Positions 7,696 to 17,946 are shown, counted from the first letter of the stretch. The stretch: DNA of 64,000 nucleotides from Sphingomonas bisphenolicum (GCF_024349785.1 NZ_AP018817.1:3007501-3071500); one strand, 5' to 3'. Numbers and translations are program-made. Notes: generated by a model from the sequence alone, not told the origin.

Positions 7696-7926
7696 ATGGA
7701 CGCGACCGTTGGCGAAGACGCGACCGATCATACCGACGGCCTCAGCCGTCCGCAAAAGCGGCTGTTGAAGCGGCTCTATAATGGACGGACCGTCCCAATC
7801 ATGGCGGACGATCGGCCTTTCCTGACCTATAAGGACGCCCTGCGCTATCTGCTGTCGCTGCCCATCGACGCGCGCGAGGGCGCCTATGCGCAGATGAAGG
7901 CGCAGGCAAGGGACGCGGTGCGATAG
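7696..7926 (+). CDS. Small conserved-looking protein of unknown function
   Basis: A 76-residue acidic-to-basic protein beginning with ATG immediately after the aguB stop. The second half, MADDRPFLTYKDALRYLLSL, followed by PIDAREGAYAQMK, looks helical and soluble. There is no signal peptide or membrane segment, and I do not recognise a family. Its stop codon TAG overlaps the apparent non-standard start of folK (ATAG at 7923-7926), so its translation may be needed to start folK. Confidence 0.65.
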   Translation: MDATVGEDATDHTDGLSRPQKRLLKRLYNGRTVPIMADDRPFLTYKDALRYLLSLPIDAREGAYAQMKAQARDAVR

Positions 7927-8414
7927 ACGCGCCCCATCTCTATGCGCTGGCGCTGGGATCGAACCGGCCGCTGTCCGCGCGGCGCACGCCCGCCCGGCTG
8001 CTGGCGGAGGCCACAGCGCTGATCGGCGAACAGGCACGGGTGCTGCGCATCTCGCCCATTCTCTCCACCCCGCCGCTCGGTCCTTCCGCCCGCCGCTTCG
8101 CCAATGGCGCGATCCTGGTTGAAAGTCCGCTGTCCCCGCCTGCGATGCTGACCATGATTCAGGGCATAGAAAACAGGCTGGGCCGCCGCCGCTATCGCCG
8201 TTGGGGCGCCCGCAGCGTCGATATCGACATCATCCTCTGGTCGGGCGGCCCATGGCGCAGCCGGACGCTGACCATTCCCCATGCCGCCTATCGCACCCGC
8301 GCCTTCGTGCTGACGCCGCTGCTGGCGGTCGCCCCCGACTGGCGCGACCCGCATCTGGCGATGACCGTGCGCCATCTTCATGCGCGACTGCAAAAAGCCG
8401 CGCCAAAGAGTTGA
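7923..8414 (+). CDS. folK: 2-amino-4-hydroxy-6-hydroxymethyldihydropteridine pyrophosphokinase, non-standard start
   Basis: FolK (HPPK) pyrophosphorylates hydroxymethyl-dihydropterin in folate synthesis. The frame contains the N-terminal signature LALGSNRPL and the central RRYRRWGARSVDIDIILW; the aspartates of VDIDI bind Mg2+. The first ATG/GTG/TTG in frame is GTG 8040, which would cut off ALGSN and the first 39 residues. From the ATA at 7923 the protein is 163 residues, the normal size. AAGGGA lies 9 bases upstream of that ATA, which overlaps the preceding stop as ATAG. The enzyme call is strong. The start is inferred, and a sequencing error is an alternative. Pipelines may report 8040-8414. 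Confidence 0.85.
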   Translation: MDAPHLYALALGSNRPLSARRTPARLLAEATALIGEQARVLRISPILSTPPLGPSARRFANGAILVESPLSPPAMLTMIQGIENRLGRRRYRRWGARSVDIDIILWSGGPWRSRTLTIPHAAYRTRAFVLTPLLAVAPDWRDPHLAMTVRHLHARLQKAAPKS

Positions 8415-8456
8415 CCATCCGCCCCGCCGCCTTTAGGGCAGCCTCCACCGCTTCGG

Positions 8457-8532
8457 GGGTCCATAGCTCAGTCGGTAGAGCAACTGACTTTTAATCAGTA
8501 GGTCGCTGGTTCGAACCCAGCTGGACTCACCA
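8457..8532 (+). tRNA. tRNA-Lys (anticodon TTT)
   Basis: This is a 76-base cloverleaf with encoded CCA. The acceptor stem GGGTCCA pairs with TGGACTC (one G-U). The D-arm is GCTCAGTCGGTAGAGC. The anticodon stem ACTGA/TCAGT holds the loop CTTTTAA with anticodon TTT at 8490-8492. The T-arm GCTGG/CCAGC contains TTCGAAC. It is 42 bases downstream of folK, and its CCA end abuts the stop codon of glgX on the other strand. Confidence 0.98.
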
Positions 8533-10404
8533 TCATCGCGCCGGTCGCATCAGGGCAACGGAGCGGCCGTCCACATCGGCATCGCCGTCCACCAGCCGAA
8601 AGCGGCAGGGTTCCGTATCGCCATTGACGCAGATCGCGACCCCGCTCGCCCGATAGCGCAGCGTCAGGCGGCGGCGCGCCGGGTCTTCCCACTGACCTAT
8701 CGTCAATGCCTGTCCATGTTCGTCCAGCCATTCGACGTCCGCGTCGGACAGCATCGCCGTGCCGCGCAGATCGGGCGTCTCCGCCCGCAGCGCCGCCAGC
8801 GCGAAGCTATGCGCCTCCAGATCGCGATTCCGCCTCTCCCAGTCGATCCAGCCGATCGCATTGTCCTGCGCATAGGCGTTGTTGTTGCCCTGCTGGCTAC
8901 GGCCGAATTCGTCGCCCGCCGTCAGCATGATCGCGCCACGTGTCGCGAACAGGGTGGACAGCAGGGCCTTGCCGTCGCGGGTCCGGACGGCCTGCACGGC
9001 CGGATCGTCGCTCACGCCCTCGACGCCGTTGTTCCAGCTCAGATTCTCGCCATGACCATCGCGATTCTGCTCACCATTGGCGTCGTTGTGACGGTGTTCA
9101 TAGGCGGTGAGGTCGGCCAGGGTGAAGCCGTCATGGGCGGCGAGGAAATTGACGCTCCGGGTCTGGCCGCTGCCGAAAATATCCGACGATCCGGCCAGCC
9201 GCGTCGCGAATGCCCCCAGCGTCCCGGCGTCGCCGCGCCAGAAGCGGCGGATGTCGTCGCGATAGCGATCGTTCCATTCCAGCCAGCCCTCGCCGAAATT
9301 GCCGAGCTGATAGCCGCCCGGCCCGATGTCCCAGGGTTCGGCGATCATGATGCGATCGGCCAGCAGCGGATCGGCGCGCATCTCTTGCAACAGCGGTGCC
9401 TGTGGATCGAAGCCGTCCGCCATCCGCCCTAGCGCCGGGCCAAGGTCGAAACGGAAGCCGTCCACCCCGGCCTGCGCCACGAAATGCCGCAGGGAGTCGA
9501 CGATCAGGCGGCGCACCACCGGCGCGTTGCAGGCGATGCTGTTGCCGGTGCCGGTATCGTTGATCAGCCGACCCTCGGCATCGTGGCGGAAATAACCGCG
9601 CGCATCCAGCCCGCGCAGCGACAGGGTCGGCCCCTGCGCGTCGCTTTCGCCATCATGATTATAGACCATGTCGAGGATCACGCCGATCCCGGCCTCATGC
9701 AGCGCCGCCACGGTCGCGCGCAATTCCGCGATGCCGCCCGGCGCCAGCCGCGGGTCGAGCGCGAAATAGCTGACCGGATTATAGCCCCAGGCGTTGGTCA
9801 GGCCCAGCGGCCCCAGATGCCGCTCGTCGATCCAGGCGTTGATCGGCATCAGTTCGATCGCCGATACATGCAGGCTTTGCAGATGCGCGATCACCGCCGG
9901 ATGGGCGAGCGCGGCAATGGTGCCGCGCTGTGCTTCCGGGACGTCGGGGTGCAGCATGGTGAAACCGCGCACCTGTACTTCGTAGATCAGTCCGCCCGAC
10001 GCGAAGCGGGGCGGTGCCTGCGGCAAGGGTTCGATGGCAGCGGCAACGACGCCCTTGGGCATCAAGGGGGCGGTGTCGCCTCCCTCGCCACGCGGCGCCG
10101 CCAGCACCGGGTCATAGCGGAACGCCCGGTCGATCGCCGGTGCATAGGGGTCGAGCAGCAGCTTGTCGGGATCGAACCACAGGCCCGCGCCCGGATCATA
10201 GCGACCATCGGCGCGCAAGCCATAGCGCGCGCCCGCGCCCACGCCGGCCGCTTCGACATGCCAGCAGCCATCGGCATCGCGCAGCATCGGCAGGCGGGTT
10301 TCGCGATCGGCGGCGTCGAACAGGCAGAGCCATGTCTGGGTCGCGTCGGGCGACCAGACGCAAAAGCGTGTGCCGCTTGGCTCCACCGACACCCCCGGCT
10401 TCAC
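8533..10404 (-). CDS. glgX: Glycogen debranching enzyme GlgX
   Basis: GlgX is the 623-residue isoamylase-type GH13 enzyme that removes short branches left by glycogen phosphorylase. An N-terminal CBM48 (about residues 5-90) is followed by the GH13 barrel. The nucleophile Asp is in DGFRFDLGPALG (about 318), the acid/base Glu in IMIAEPWDIGPGG (about 356), and the transition-state Asp in FLAAHDGFTLADL (about 423). It starts with GTG overlapping the glgA stop as GTGA (10401-10404), so it is translationally coupled as the last gene of the glycogen operon. Its stop codon sits directly against the 3' end of tRNA-Lys. Confidence 0.95.
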   Translation of the reverse strand: MKPGVSVEPSGTRFCVWSPDATQTWLCLFDAADRETRLPMLRDADGCWHVEAAGVGAGARYGLRADGRYDPGAGLWFDPDKLLLDPYAPAIDRAFRYDPVLAAPRGEGGDTAPLMPKGVVAAAIEPLPQAPPRFASGGLIYEVQVRGFTMLHPDVPEAQRGTIAALAHPAVIAHLQSLHVSAIELMPINAWIDERHLGPLGLTNAWGYNPVSYFALDPRLAPGGIAELRATVAALHEAGIGVILDMVYNHDGESDAQGPTLSLRGLDARGYFRHDAEGRLINDTGTGNSIACNAPVVRRLIVDSLRHFVAQAGVDGFRFDLGPALGRMADGFDPQAPLLQEMRADPLLADRIMIAEPWDIGPGGYQLGNFGEGWLEWNDRYRDDIRRFWRGDAGTLGAFATRLAGSSDIFGSGQTRSVNFLAAHDGFTLADLTAYEHRHNDANGEQNRDGHGENLSWNNGVEGVSDDPAVQAVRTRDGKALLSTLFATRGAIMLTAGDEFGRSQQGNNNAYAQDNAIGWIDWERRNRDLEAHSFALAALRAETPDLRGTAMLSDADVEWLDEHGQALTIGQWEDPARRRLTLRYRASGVAICVNGDTEPCRFRLVDGDADVDGRSVALMRPAR

Positions 10405-11849
10405 GCCGCCTCCGCGATCAGCGCGCGATAGAGGTCCGCATATTTCGCCGCGCTATGGGGCCAGGAGAAGTCGGCGCGCATTCCCGCGCGCTGCATCGCC
10501 GGCCACGCCGCTTTGTCGCCAAACAGGTCGATCAGCCGGTTGATCGCGCCATGCAACGCCATCGGATCGGACGGGGTGAAGACGATGCCGGTCGCCGCGC
10601 CCGCGCCCACCGCGGCCTCATTGGCGTCGATCACCGTATCGGCCAGCCCGCCGACCCGCGCCACCACCGGCACGCAGCCATAGCGCAGCGCATAGAGCTG
10701 GGTCAGGCCGCAGGGTTCGAAGCGGGAGGGGATCAAGATGGCGTCGCCGCCCGCTTGCATCAGGTGCGACAGCGGCTCGTCATAGCCGATCTGCACGCCG
10801 ATCCGCCCGCGATGCCGGTCCGCCGCGCCCAGCAGCGCGCCTTCCAGCGGATGATCGCCCGATCCCAGCACGGCCAGCTTGCCGCCCATCGCGACCAGAT
10901 GTTCGGCCGCGTCGATCATCAGGTCCATGCCCTTCTGCCAGGTCAGGCGGCTGACGATGATGAAGATCGGCGCACCGTCATGGTCCAGCCCGAAGCGCCG
11001 TTCGAGCGCGCGGCGGTTCACCGCCCGCCCGCCCGGCGCGCGCAGGCTGTAAGGCTTGGCGATCAGGCTGTCGATCGCGGGATTCCAGATGTCGGTATCG
11101 ACGCCGTTCAATATGCCATGCAGCCGATCGACCCGGCCGTTGATCAGGCCGTCCAGTCCCATGCCATGGACCGGCGAGCGGATTTCCTGCGCATAGCTGG
11201 GGCTGACCGTGGTGATCGCGTCGGCCGACACCAACCCGGCCTTCAGATAGCCCGTGCCGCCATAATATTCGACCCCGTCCACGCCCCAGGCTTCGGGCGG
11301 CAGGCCAAGATCGGGGAAGATGCCCGCGCTGAACCGTCCCTGGAAGGCGAGATTGTGGATCGTCACGACCTTGGGCACCTGCGCCGCCGGGCCGAAGCGC
11401 ATATAGGCGGCGGTCATCGCCGCCTGCCAGTCATGGACATGGACGATGTCGGGCCGCCAGCCCTTCATCCCGTCGGCCGCGATGTCGGCCCCCGCGCGCG
11501 ACAGGGCCGCAAAACGCCGCCAATTGTCGGCCCAGTCATTGCCGCCATGATCGCCATAGGGGCCGCCTTCGCGGGCAAAGAAATCCGGCGCATCCAGCAC
11601 CAGCAGGTCCAGCCCGTCAACGGTCGCGGCCAGCACGCTGGCGCCCGCGCCGAACAGGGCGTCGTAGCGGCGCACCGCCTTCGCCTTGCCCAGTCGCGCG
11701 ATGACGGCGGGATAGCCGGGCACCAGCGTGCGTACCTGCACCCCCTGCCCCGCCAGCGCGCCGGGCAGCGCGCCGGCAACATCGGCCAGCCCCCCGGTCT
11801 TGATCAGCGGATAGATTTCGGATGCGACCGACAGCAGTTTGATCGTCAT
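10401..11849 (-). CDS. glgA: Glycogen synthase (ADP-glucose)
   Basis: GlgA is a GT5 enzyme of 482 residues that extends alpha-1,4-glucan using ADP-glucose. The N-terminal ADP-glucose motif KTGGLADVAGALPGAL is at residues 14-29. The C-terminal half has SRLTWQKGMDLMI and SRFEPCGLTQLYALRYG, the retaining-glycosyltransferase E-x(7)-E region. The start is ATG 11849 (MTIKLLSVASEIYP), the usual N-terminus; the frame is open upstream into the glgC end. It is 8 bases after glgC and overlaps glgX by 4. Confidence 0.96.
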   Translation of the reverse strand: MTIKLLSVASEIYPLIKTGGLADVAGALPGALAGQGVQVRTLVPGYPAVIARLGKAKAVRRYDALFGAGASVLAATVDGLDLLVLDAPDFFAREGGPYGDHGGNDWADNWRRFAALSRAGADIAADGMKGWRPDIVHVHDWQAAMTAAYMRFGPAAQVPKVVTIHNLAFQGRFSAGIFPDLGLPPEAWGVDGVEYYGGTGYLKAGLVSADAITTVSPSYAQEIRSPVHGMGLDGLINGRVDRLHGILNGVDTDIWNPAIDSLIAKPYSLRAPGGRAVNRRALERRFGLDHDGAPIFIIVSRLTWQKGMDLMIDAAEHLVAMGGKLAVLGSGDHPLEGALLGAADRHRGRIGVQIGYDEPLSHLMQAGGDAILIPSRFEPCGLTQLYALRYGCVPVVARVGGLADTVIDANEAAVGAGAATGIVFTPSDPMALHGAINRLIDLFGDKAAWPAMQRAGMRADFSWPHSAAKYADLYRALIAEAA

Positions 11850-11857
11850 GGCGCGCG

Positions 11858-13117
11858 TCAGGCCACCAGCCGGTCGATCATCGGCTGCGTCACCAGGCAT
11901 ATGCCGCTGTCTGTGCGGCGGAAGCGCTGCGCATCCTCTTCGGGATGTTCACCGATGATGAGGCCCGGCGGGATGATGATCCCGGAGTCGAGCACGCATT
12001 TATGCAGCCGCGCCCCGCGCCCGATCTCGCAATTGGGCATGATGACGCTTTCCGTCACCGACGAGAAGCTGTGGGTGCGCACCCCCGAAAAGAGCAGGCT
12101 GCGATGGAGCGAGGAACCCGACACGATGCAACCGCCCGCCACCAGCGACGATGTCGCGGACCCGCGCCGGCCATCCTCATTATGGACGAACTTGGCCGGC
12201 GGCGTGACTTCCGAATAGGTCCAGAGCGGCCAGCTACGGTCGTACAGGTCCAGGCTGGGCACCACGTCGGTCAGGTCGACGCTCGCCTGCCAATAGGCGT
12301 CGATCGTGCCGACATCGCGCCAATAGGGCTCCAGTTCGCTTTCGGCGCGCACGCAACTGCTGGAAAAGCGATGCGCGACCGCTTTGCCATGTTTGACGAT
12401 ATGGGGGATGATGTCGCCGCCGAAATCGCGCTTGCTGTTCGGATCGTCGGCGTCGCGGCGCAGTTGTTCGATCAGGAATTTGGTCTGGAACACATAGATG
12501 CCCATCGACGCCAGCGCCATGTCGGGCTGGCCGGGGATACCGGGCGGGTTTTTGGGCTTTTCGATGAAGGCGGTGATCCTGTCCGTGTCATCGACATGCA
12601 TGACGCCGAAGCCCACCGCCTCCATCCGCGGCACCTCCAGGCAGCCGACGGTGACGTCCGCGCCGCTGTCGACATGCTGTTGCAGCATCAGCTCATAGTC
12701 CATCTTGTACACATGGTCGCCGGCCAGCAGCACCATATATTCGGGCGCATAGCTTTCGATGATGTCGATATTCTGGAACACCGCATCGGCCGTGCCTTCA
12801 TACCATTGGCTTTCCGACACGCGCTGGCTGGCGGGCAGGATATCGAAACTTTCATTGCGTTCGGGGCGCAGGAAATTCCAGCCGCGCTGCAAGTGCCGGA
12901 TCAGCGAATGGGCCTTATACTGGGTCGCCACGCCGATGCGGCGGATGCCGCTGTTGAGCGCATTGGACAGGGCGAAATCGATGATCCGCGCCTTGCCGCC
13001 GAAATGCACCGCGGGCTTGGCGCGCTTGTCGGTCAGTTCCGCCAGCCGACTGCCGCGTCCACCGGCCAGGACATAGGCCATGGCGTCGCGTGCGATCGGC
13101 TGATATTTGCTCTGCAT
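11858..13117 (-). CDS. glgC: Glucose-1-phosphate adenylyltransferase
   Basis: GlgC makes ADP-glucose, the committed and allosterically controlled step of glycogen synthesis. The 419 residues are family-typical. The nucleotidyltransferase signature [20 protein letters not shown] is near residues 13-32. The FBP/effector-binding [19 protein letters not shown], catalytic [13 protein letters not shown], and [11 protein letters not shown] (glucose-1-P site) are visible, with left-handed beta-helix repeats at the C-terminus. ATG 13117 is preceded by GAGGAGAGG. It lies in the operon between glgB and glgA. Confidence 0.97.
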   Translation of the reverse strand: MQSKYQPIARDAMAYVLAGGRGSRLAELTDKRAKPAVHFGGKARIIDFALSNALNSGIRRIGVATQYKAHSLIRHLQRGWNFLRPERNESFDILPASQRVSESQWYEGTADAVFQNIDIIESYAPEYMVLLAGDHVYKMDYELMLQQHVDSGADVTVGCLEVPRMEAVGFGVMHVDDTDRITAFIEKPKNPPGIPGQPDMALASMGIYVFQTKFLIEQLRRDADDPNSKRDFGGDIIPHIVKHGKAVAHRFSSSCVRAESELEPYWRDVGTIDAYWQASVDLTDVVPSLDLYDRSWPLWTYSEVTPPAKFVHNEDGRRGSATSSLVAGGCIVSGSSLHRSLLFSGVRTHSFSSVTESVIMPNCEIGRGARLHKCVLDSGIIIPPGLIIGEHPEEDAQRFRRTDSGICLVTQPMIDRLVA

Positions 13118-13166
13118 AGGGCCTCTCCTCATTTCGCCCGCGACTGCCTGCACGCGCCGTCGGTGT

Positions 13167-15326
13167 TCAATAATCCAATTCCAGCATCAAGGTTGCAAAG
13201 GGCGGGATGGTGATGTTCGCCCACCCTTCCTCGTCCGCCTGCACCTGACCCATGTTACCCGCGCCGCTGCCGCCATAATCGGCCGCATCGCTGTTCAATA
13301 TCTCGCGCCAGCGCCCGCCCGACGGCAGCCGCATGCGATAGCCATGCCGCAACATCGGGGTGAAATGGCTGATGACGACGATCGGCCGGATGCCGGGCGC
13401 GCGCCGTTGCCAGGCGAAGATCGAATCCGCGGCACCGTCGACCAGCACCCATTCAAATCCTTCCGCCTCGCAATCGCGCTCATGCAGGGCCGGGCGGGAT
13501 CGATAGAGATGGTTGAGATCGCCGACGAGTTTCTGCACCCCCAGATGGGGCGCATGGTCGAGCAGATCCCAGTCGAGCGCGCGCTCTTCGCTCCATTCGC
13601 CGCGCTGGGCGAATTCCTGCCCCATGAACAGCAGCTTCTTGCCGGGATAGCCCCACATGAAGCCGTAATAGGCCCGCAGCGTCGCGAATTTCTGCCAGTC
13701 GTCGCCCGGCATCTTGTGCAGCAGCGAGGCCTTGCCATGCACCACCTCGTCATGGCTCAGCGCCAGCACGAAATTTTCGGTAAAGGCGTAGAGCAGGCCG
13801 AAGGTGATATCGTCATGATGATGGGCGCGATGGACCGGATCGCGCTGCAGATAGCGCAGCGTGTCGTGCATGAAGCCCATATTCCATTTGAAGCCGAAGC
13901 CCAGCCCGCCAGTGTGGACCGGTTTGGACACGCCGGGCCAGCTGGTCGATTCCTCGGCGATGGTCATGATGCCGGGCTGCGCACCATATAGCGCCTTGTT
14001 CATCTGCTGGAGGAAGGCGACCGCCTCCACATTTTCGCGGCCGCCATGGTCGTTGGGCACCCATTCGCCGGGCTTGCGCGAATAATCGAGGTAGAGCATC
14101 GAGGCGACGGCATCGACGCGAAGCCCGTCGACATGATAGCGCTCGGCCCAGAATAGCGCATTGTTGACCAGATATTGCGCCACTTCGCGCCGGCCGAAAT
14201 TATAGATGGCGGTGTTCCAGTCGGGGTGGAAGCCCTTGCGCGGGTCGGCATGTTCGTAGAGCGCCGTGCCGTCGAAATGCGCCAGCCCATGTTCGTCGGT
14301 CGGGAAATGCGCCGGCACCCAGTCCAGGATGACGCCGACCCCCGCCCGATGCGCCCCATCGACGAAGCGCGCGAACCCCGCCGGATCGCCGAAGCGTGCG
14401 GTAGGCGCATAGAGGCCCAGCGTCTGATATCCCCAGCTCGGATCATAGGGATATTCGCTGATCGGCAGAAATTCGATATGGGTGAAGCCCATGCCGACGA
14501 CATAGGGGATCAGGCGGTTGGCGAGGTCGTCCCAACTGAGAAATTCGCCGCGATCATCACGCTGCCACGATCCGGCATGGACTTCGTAGATCGACACCGG
14601 CTGGCGGCGTGCGTCGGTTGTGCGCCAATGGTCCCGATGGCGATCATCGCCCCATTTGTGGTCAAGCGGCGGCGCGACGATCGAGGCAGTGGAGGGGCGC
14701 AATTCGCTCTGAAAGGCATAGGGATCGGCCTTGAGCGGCAGCAGCACGCCGTCCGCGCCGATGATCTCGAACTTGTAGGCGCTGCACGCTCCGACTTCGG
14801 GCAGGAAAATCTCCCACAGGCCCGCATCGGCGCGACGGCGCATCAGCCCGCGCCGCCCGTCCCAGCGATTGAAGTCGCCAACCACCGACACGCGCCGCGC
14901 ATTGGGCGCCCAGACCGCGAAATGCGTGCCCTCTACACCCTCATGCGTCATCACATGCGCGCCCAGCTTGTCGAACAGGCGGCCGTGCGATCCTTGCGCC
15001 AGATAATGGTCGTCCATCGGCCCCAGCACCGGCCCGAAGCCATAGGGATCGACCAACGCATAGGTGCCGCCATCCCCAAAGGTGGCGACATAGCGCAGCG
15101 GCTGGCGCTTGCGGATGGAGACATTGCCGAAGAACAGGCCATCGCCATGGACCCGCGCCAGAGCGCCGACCGGCTTGCCGTCCAGCGTCTGCGCCGTCAC
15201 GCTGACCGCTTCGGGCATTAACAGGCAGGCGGTGAAATGCTTTCCAGCCGGATGCACGCCAAGCGTGGCGAAGGGATCGTCGTCAAGGCCCGTGACCAGC
15301 CGGTCGATCTGTTCCGGCGTCAGCAC
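13167..15326 (-). CDS. glgB: 1,4-alpha-glucan branching enzyme
   Basis: GlgB is the 719-residue GH13 branching enzyme with an N-terminal GBE domain, a CBM48 ([19 protein letters not shown]) and a catalytic barrel. Conserved regions are [12 protein letters not shown], the nucleophile Asp in [18 protein letters not shown] (about 403), the Glu in [16 protein letters not shown] (about 455), and [11 protein letters not shown] (about 523). The start is GTG 15326 behind AAGGATAGG. It is 21 bases after glgP and 49 bases before glgC on the same strand. Confidence 0.96.
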   Translation of the reverse strand: MLTPEQIDRLVTGLDDDPFATLGVHPAGKHFTACLLMPEAVSVTAQTLDGKPVGALARVHGDGLFFGNVSIRKRQPLRYVATFGDGGTYALVDPYGFGPVLGPMDDHYLAQGSHGRLFDKLGAHVMTHEGVEGTHFAVWAPNARRVSVVGDFNRWDGRRGLMRRRADAGLWEIFLPEVGACSAYKFEIIGADGVLLPLKADPYAFQSELRPSTASIVAPPLDHKWGDDRHRDHWRTTDARRQPVSIYEVHAGSWQRDDRGEFLSWDDLANRLIPYVVGMGFTHIEFLPISEYPYDPSWGYQTLGLYAPTARFGDPAGFARFVDGAHRAGVGVILDWVPAHFPTDEHGLAHFDGTALYEHADPRKGFHPDWNTAIYNFGRREVAQYLVNNALFWAERYHVDGLRVDAVASMLYLDYSRKPGEWVPNDHGGRENVEAVAFLQQMNKALYGAQPGIMTIAEESTSWPGVSKPVHTGGLGFGFKWNMGFMHDTLRYLQRDPVHRAHHHDDITFGLLYAFTENFVLALSHDEVVHGKASLLHKMPGDDWQKFATLRAYYGFMWGYPGKKLLFMGQEFAQRGEWSEERALDWDLLDHAPHLGVQKLVGDLNHLYRSRPALHERDCEAEGFEWVLVDGAADSIFAWQRRAPGIRPIVVISHFTPMLRHGYRMRLPSGGRWREILNSDAADYGGSGAGNMGQVQADEEGWANITIPPFATLMLELDY

Positions 15327-15347
15327 CGACCTATCCTTCGCTTACGC

Positions 15348-17816
15348 TCATGGCGTGATCTTCCATATGTCGGCCGCATATTCGCGGATCGTGCGGTCGG
15401 ACGAGAACCAGCCCATGCGCGCGACATTGTGGATCGCCTTCTTCGCCCAGAGCGGCTGGTCCAGCCAAAGCGCATCGACCTGTCGCTGGGCGGCGGAATA
15501 GCTGTCGAAATCGGCCGCGACCATGAACCAGTCATGGTCGTAAATGCCCTGCACCAGCCCCTTGTAACGATCGGGGTCGTCGGGCGAGAAGACGCCGCTG
15601 GCGATCGCATCGAGCGCCTGCCCCAGTTCGCGGCTCTGGCCGATCACCTCGCGCGGGACATAGCCCTGCGCCCGACGGTCGTTCACCTCCTGCGCGGTCA
15701 GGCCGAAGATCACGATATTATCCTCGCCCACATGGTCGCGCATCTCGACATTGGCGCCGTCCAGCGTCCCGATCGTCAGCGCGCCATTGACCGCGAACTT
15801 CATGTTGCCGGTGCCCGACGCTTCCATGCCCGCGGTCGAAATCTGTTCGGAGAGGTCGGCGGCGGGGATCATCACCTCCGCCATCGAGACATTGTAGTTC
15901 GGCACGAATTGCAGCTTGAGCAGCCCCTGCACCGCCGGGTCGTGATTGACCGCACGGGCGACATCGCCCGCCAGTTTGATAATCAGCTTGGCGTTGTGAT
16001 AGCTCGACGCCGCCTTGCCGCCGAACAGCTTCACCCGCGGCACCCAGTCCTTTTCCGGGTGCGAGCGGATCTGGTCGTAGAGCGACACCGCCTCGACGAT
16101 GTTGAGCAACTGCCGCTTATATTCGTGGATGCGCTTGATCTGGATGTCGAACAGGGCGGCGGGGTCGATCCGCGCATTGACGCGCTTGCGCAGCAGGTCC
16201 GACAGGGCGGCCTTGTTGGCGCGCTTCACCGCAACGAACTTTTCCTGAAATCCGCTGTCGTCGGCGAAAGCGTCCAGATCGCGGAGCGCTTCGGGATCGT
16301 CCAGGAAACGGTCGCCGATCGCCTCGCGGATCAGACCGGTCAGGCCCGGATTGCACTGCATCAGCCAGCGACGGAAGGTGACGCCGTTGGTCTTGTTGTT
16401 GATCCGCGTCGGATAAAGCTTGTGCAGGTCGGCGAAGACCGTGACCTTCATCAAATCGGTATGCAGCGCCGACACGCCGTTCACGCTGTGCGAGCCGGCA
16501 AAGGCGAGGTTGCCCATGCGCACGCGCCGGTCGCCGCCTTCGTCTATCAGGGATATGGCGCCGATCGCGCTGTCGGTGAACTGGCCCGATTTGCGGGCTT
16601 CGCCCAGCAGCTTGCTGTTGATCGCATAGACGATCTGCATATGCCGGGGCAGCAGCCGTTCGAACAGCGGCACCGGCCAGCTTTCCAGCGCTTCGGGCAG
16701 CAAGGTGTGGTTGGTGTAGCTGAAGGTGCGCCGGGTAATGTCCCACGCCTCGGCGAAATCCACGCCATGATCGTCCAGCAGGATGCGCATCAGCTCCGCC
16801 ACCGCGACCGCGGGATGGGTGTCGTTGAGCTGGATCGCCGCCTTGTCCGGCAGCGTCAGGATGCTGCCGAAATATTGAATATGCCGCCGGACGATGTCCT
16901 GTAGCGAGGCGGAGGAGAAGAAATATTCCTGCCGCAGCCGCAATTCCTGCCCTGCGGCCGAACTGTCGGCGGGATAGAGGACGCGGGTCAGCGATTCCGC
17001 CCGGTTGCTCTCCGCGAGCGCCCCCAGATGGTCGCCGGCATTGAACTTGTCGAGCAGGATCGGGTCGATCGGCTGCGCTTCCCACAGGCGCAGCGTGTTG
17101 ACCCGCTTGCCGCGCCAGCCCGCGATCGGCGTATCATAAGGCGTGGCGATGACGCGCTCGGCCGGCCGCCAGCGCATCTGGTGCGGCCCGGCATCCTCGC
17201 CCTCGGCCGGATCGACCCGTCCGCCGAAACCGATCTCGTAACTCGCCTCGCGCCGTTCAAACTCCCACGGATTGCCGTGCGCCAGCCAGTTTTCGGGCAG
17301 TTCGACCTGCCAGCCGTCGCTGATCTCCTGCCGGAACATACCGTTCACATAGCGGATGCCATAGCCATAGGCGGGCACGTCCACCGTCGCCATGCTCTCC
17401 ATGAAGCAGGCCGCCAGCCGCCCCAGCCCGCCATTGCCCAGCGCCGCATCCGGCTCCAGCGCGGCGATGATGTCGATATCGACCCCCAGGGAAGCGAGCG
17501 CCGCCTGCATGTCGTCCAGCATTTCCATGTTGGACGCCGCATCGCGCATCAGCCGGCCGATGAGGAATTCGAGGGACAGATAATAGACCCGTCGTCCTTC
17601 CTCCTCATAGGTTTTCTGCGTCGAGATGATCCAGGCGTCGATCACCCGGTCGCGGATCGCGAGGATGACGGCATGCAGCCAGTCATGCGGCTTGGCCGCC
17701 GCCGCATTCTTGCCGATGCGATAGGTCAGGCGCTCGACAATCTCATGGGCCAGGACTTCCGGGTCCACCTGCCGCGGTGCGGGTATGGGAAGCTTGGTCT
17801 GGCCCTTGAGATTCAC
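15348..17816 (-). CDS. glgP: Glycogen phosphorylase
   Basis: GlgP releases glucose-1-phosphate from glycogen. It is the first gene of the glycogen operon. The 822 residues contain IRYVNGMFRQEISDGWQVE, IQLNDTHPAVAVAELMR, RRWLMQCNPGLTGLI, and the PLP-lysine segment EASGTGNMKFAVNGALTIGT (Lys near 671). The open frame runs to an ATG at 17900, but the GTG at 17816 (VNLKGQTKLP) lies just before the part with family resemblance and follows GAAGGGGGA, so it was chosen. A promoter for the operon should lie in 17817-17946, but I cannot point to one with confidence. Confidence 0.95.
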   Translation of the reverse strand: MNLKGQTKLPIPAPRQVDPEVLAHEIVERLTYRIGKNAAAAKPHDWLHAVILAIRDRVIDAWIISTQKTYEEEGRRVYYLSLEFLIGRLMRDAASNMEMLDDMQAALASLGVDIDIIAALEPDAALGNGGLGRLAACFMESMATVDVPAYGYGIRYVNGMFRQEISDGWQVELPENWLAHGNPWEFERREASYEIGFGGRVDPAEGEDAGPHQMRWRPAERVIATPYDTPIAGWRGKRVNTLRLWEAQPIDPILLDKFNAGDHLGALAESNRAESLTRVLYPADSSAAGQELRLRQEYFFSSASLQDIVRRHIQYFGSILTLPDKAAIQLNDTHPAVAVAELMRILLDDHGVDFAEAWDITRRTFSYTNHTLLPEALESWPVPLFERLLPRHMQIVYAINSKLLGEARKSGQFTDSAIGAISLIDEGGDRRVRMGNLAFAGSHSVNGVSALHTDLMKVTVFADLHKLYPTRINNKTNGVTFRRWLMQCNPGLTGLIREAIGDRFLDDPEALRDLDAFADDSGFQEKFVAVKRANKAALSDLLRKRVNARIDPAALFDIQIKRIHEYKRQLLNIVEAVSLYDQIRSHPEKDWVPRVKLFGGKAASSYHNAKLIIKLAGDVARAVNHDPAVQGLLKLQFVPNYNVSMAEVMIPAADLSEQISTAGMEASGTGNMKFAVNGALTIGTLDGANVEMRDHVGEDNIVIFGLTAQEVNDRRAQGYVPREVIGQSRELGQALDAIASGVFSPDDPDRYKGLVQGIYDHDWFMVAADFDSYSAAQRQVDALWLDQPLWAKKAIHNVARMGWFSSDRTIREYAADIWKITP

Positions 17817-17907
17817 AGGCGCGGTCCCCCTTCGCTGAGTCGGACCCGATGATGACACAGCCCCCCGCGCCACGCCATGCACATTTTTGCAGCGCAGCAA
17901 GAAATAT

Positions 17908-17927
17908 CGGCTGTTTTCAGCCGTTTT
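17908..17927 (-). terminator. Possible weak terminator after the beta-lactamase-like gene
   Basis: The inverted repeat CGGCTG / CAGCCG with a 4-base loop lies 24 bases beyond the stop codon of the minus-strand hydrolase and is followed on that strand by ATATTTCTTG. The stem is short, so termination is only suggested. It also sits in the leader of the glgP operon. Confidence 0.4.
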
Positions 17928-17946
17928 CGGATGGAACCTTACGCCG

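Noticed and set aside
7833..8414. folK N-terminus explained by a frameshift from the preceding small gene
   Set aside because: The small gene ends cleanly with TAG and does not encode the HPPK N-terminus; the whole FolK domain is in one open frame from 7833, so only the start codon is in question.
8457..8532. tRNA-Lys as an attachment site of an integrated island
   Set aside because: There is no integrase nearby and no second copy of the tRNA 3' end in the window, and the genes on both sides (folK, glycogen operon) are ordinary core genes.
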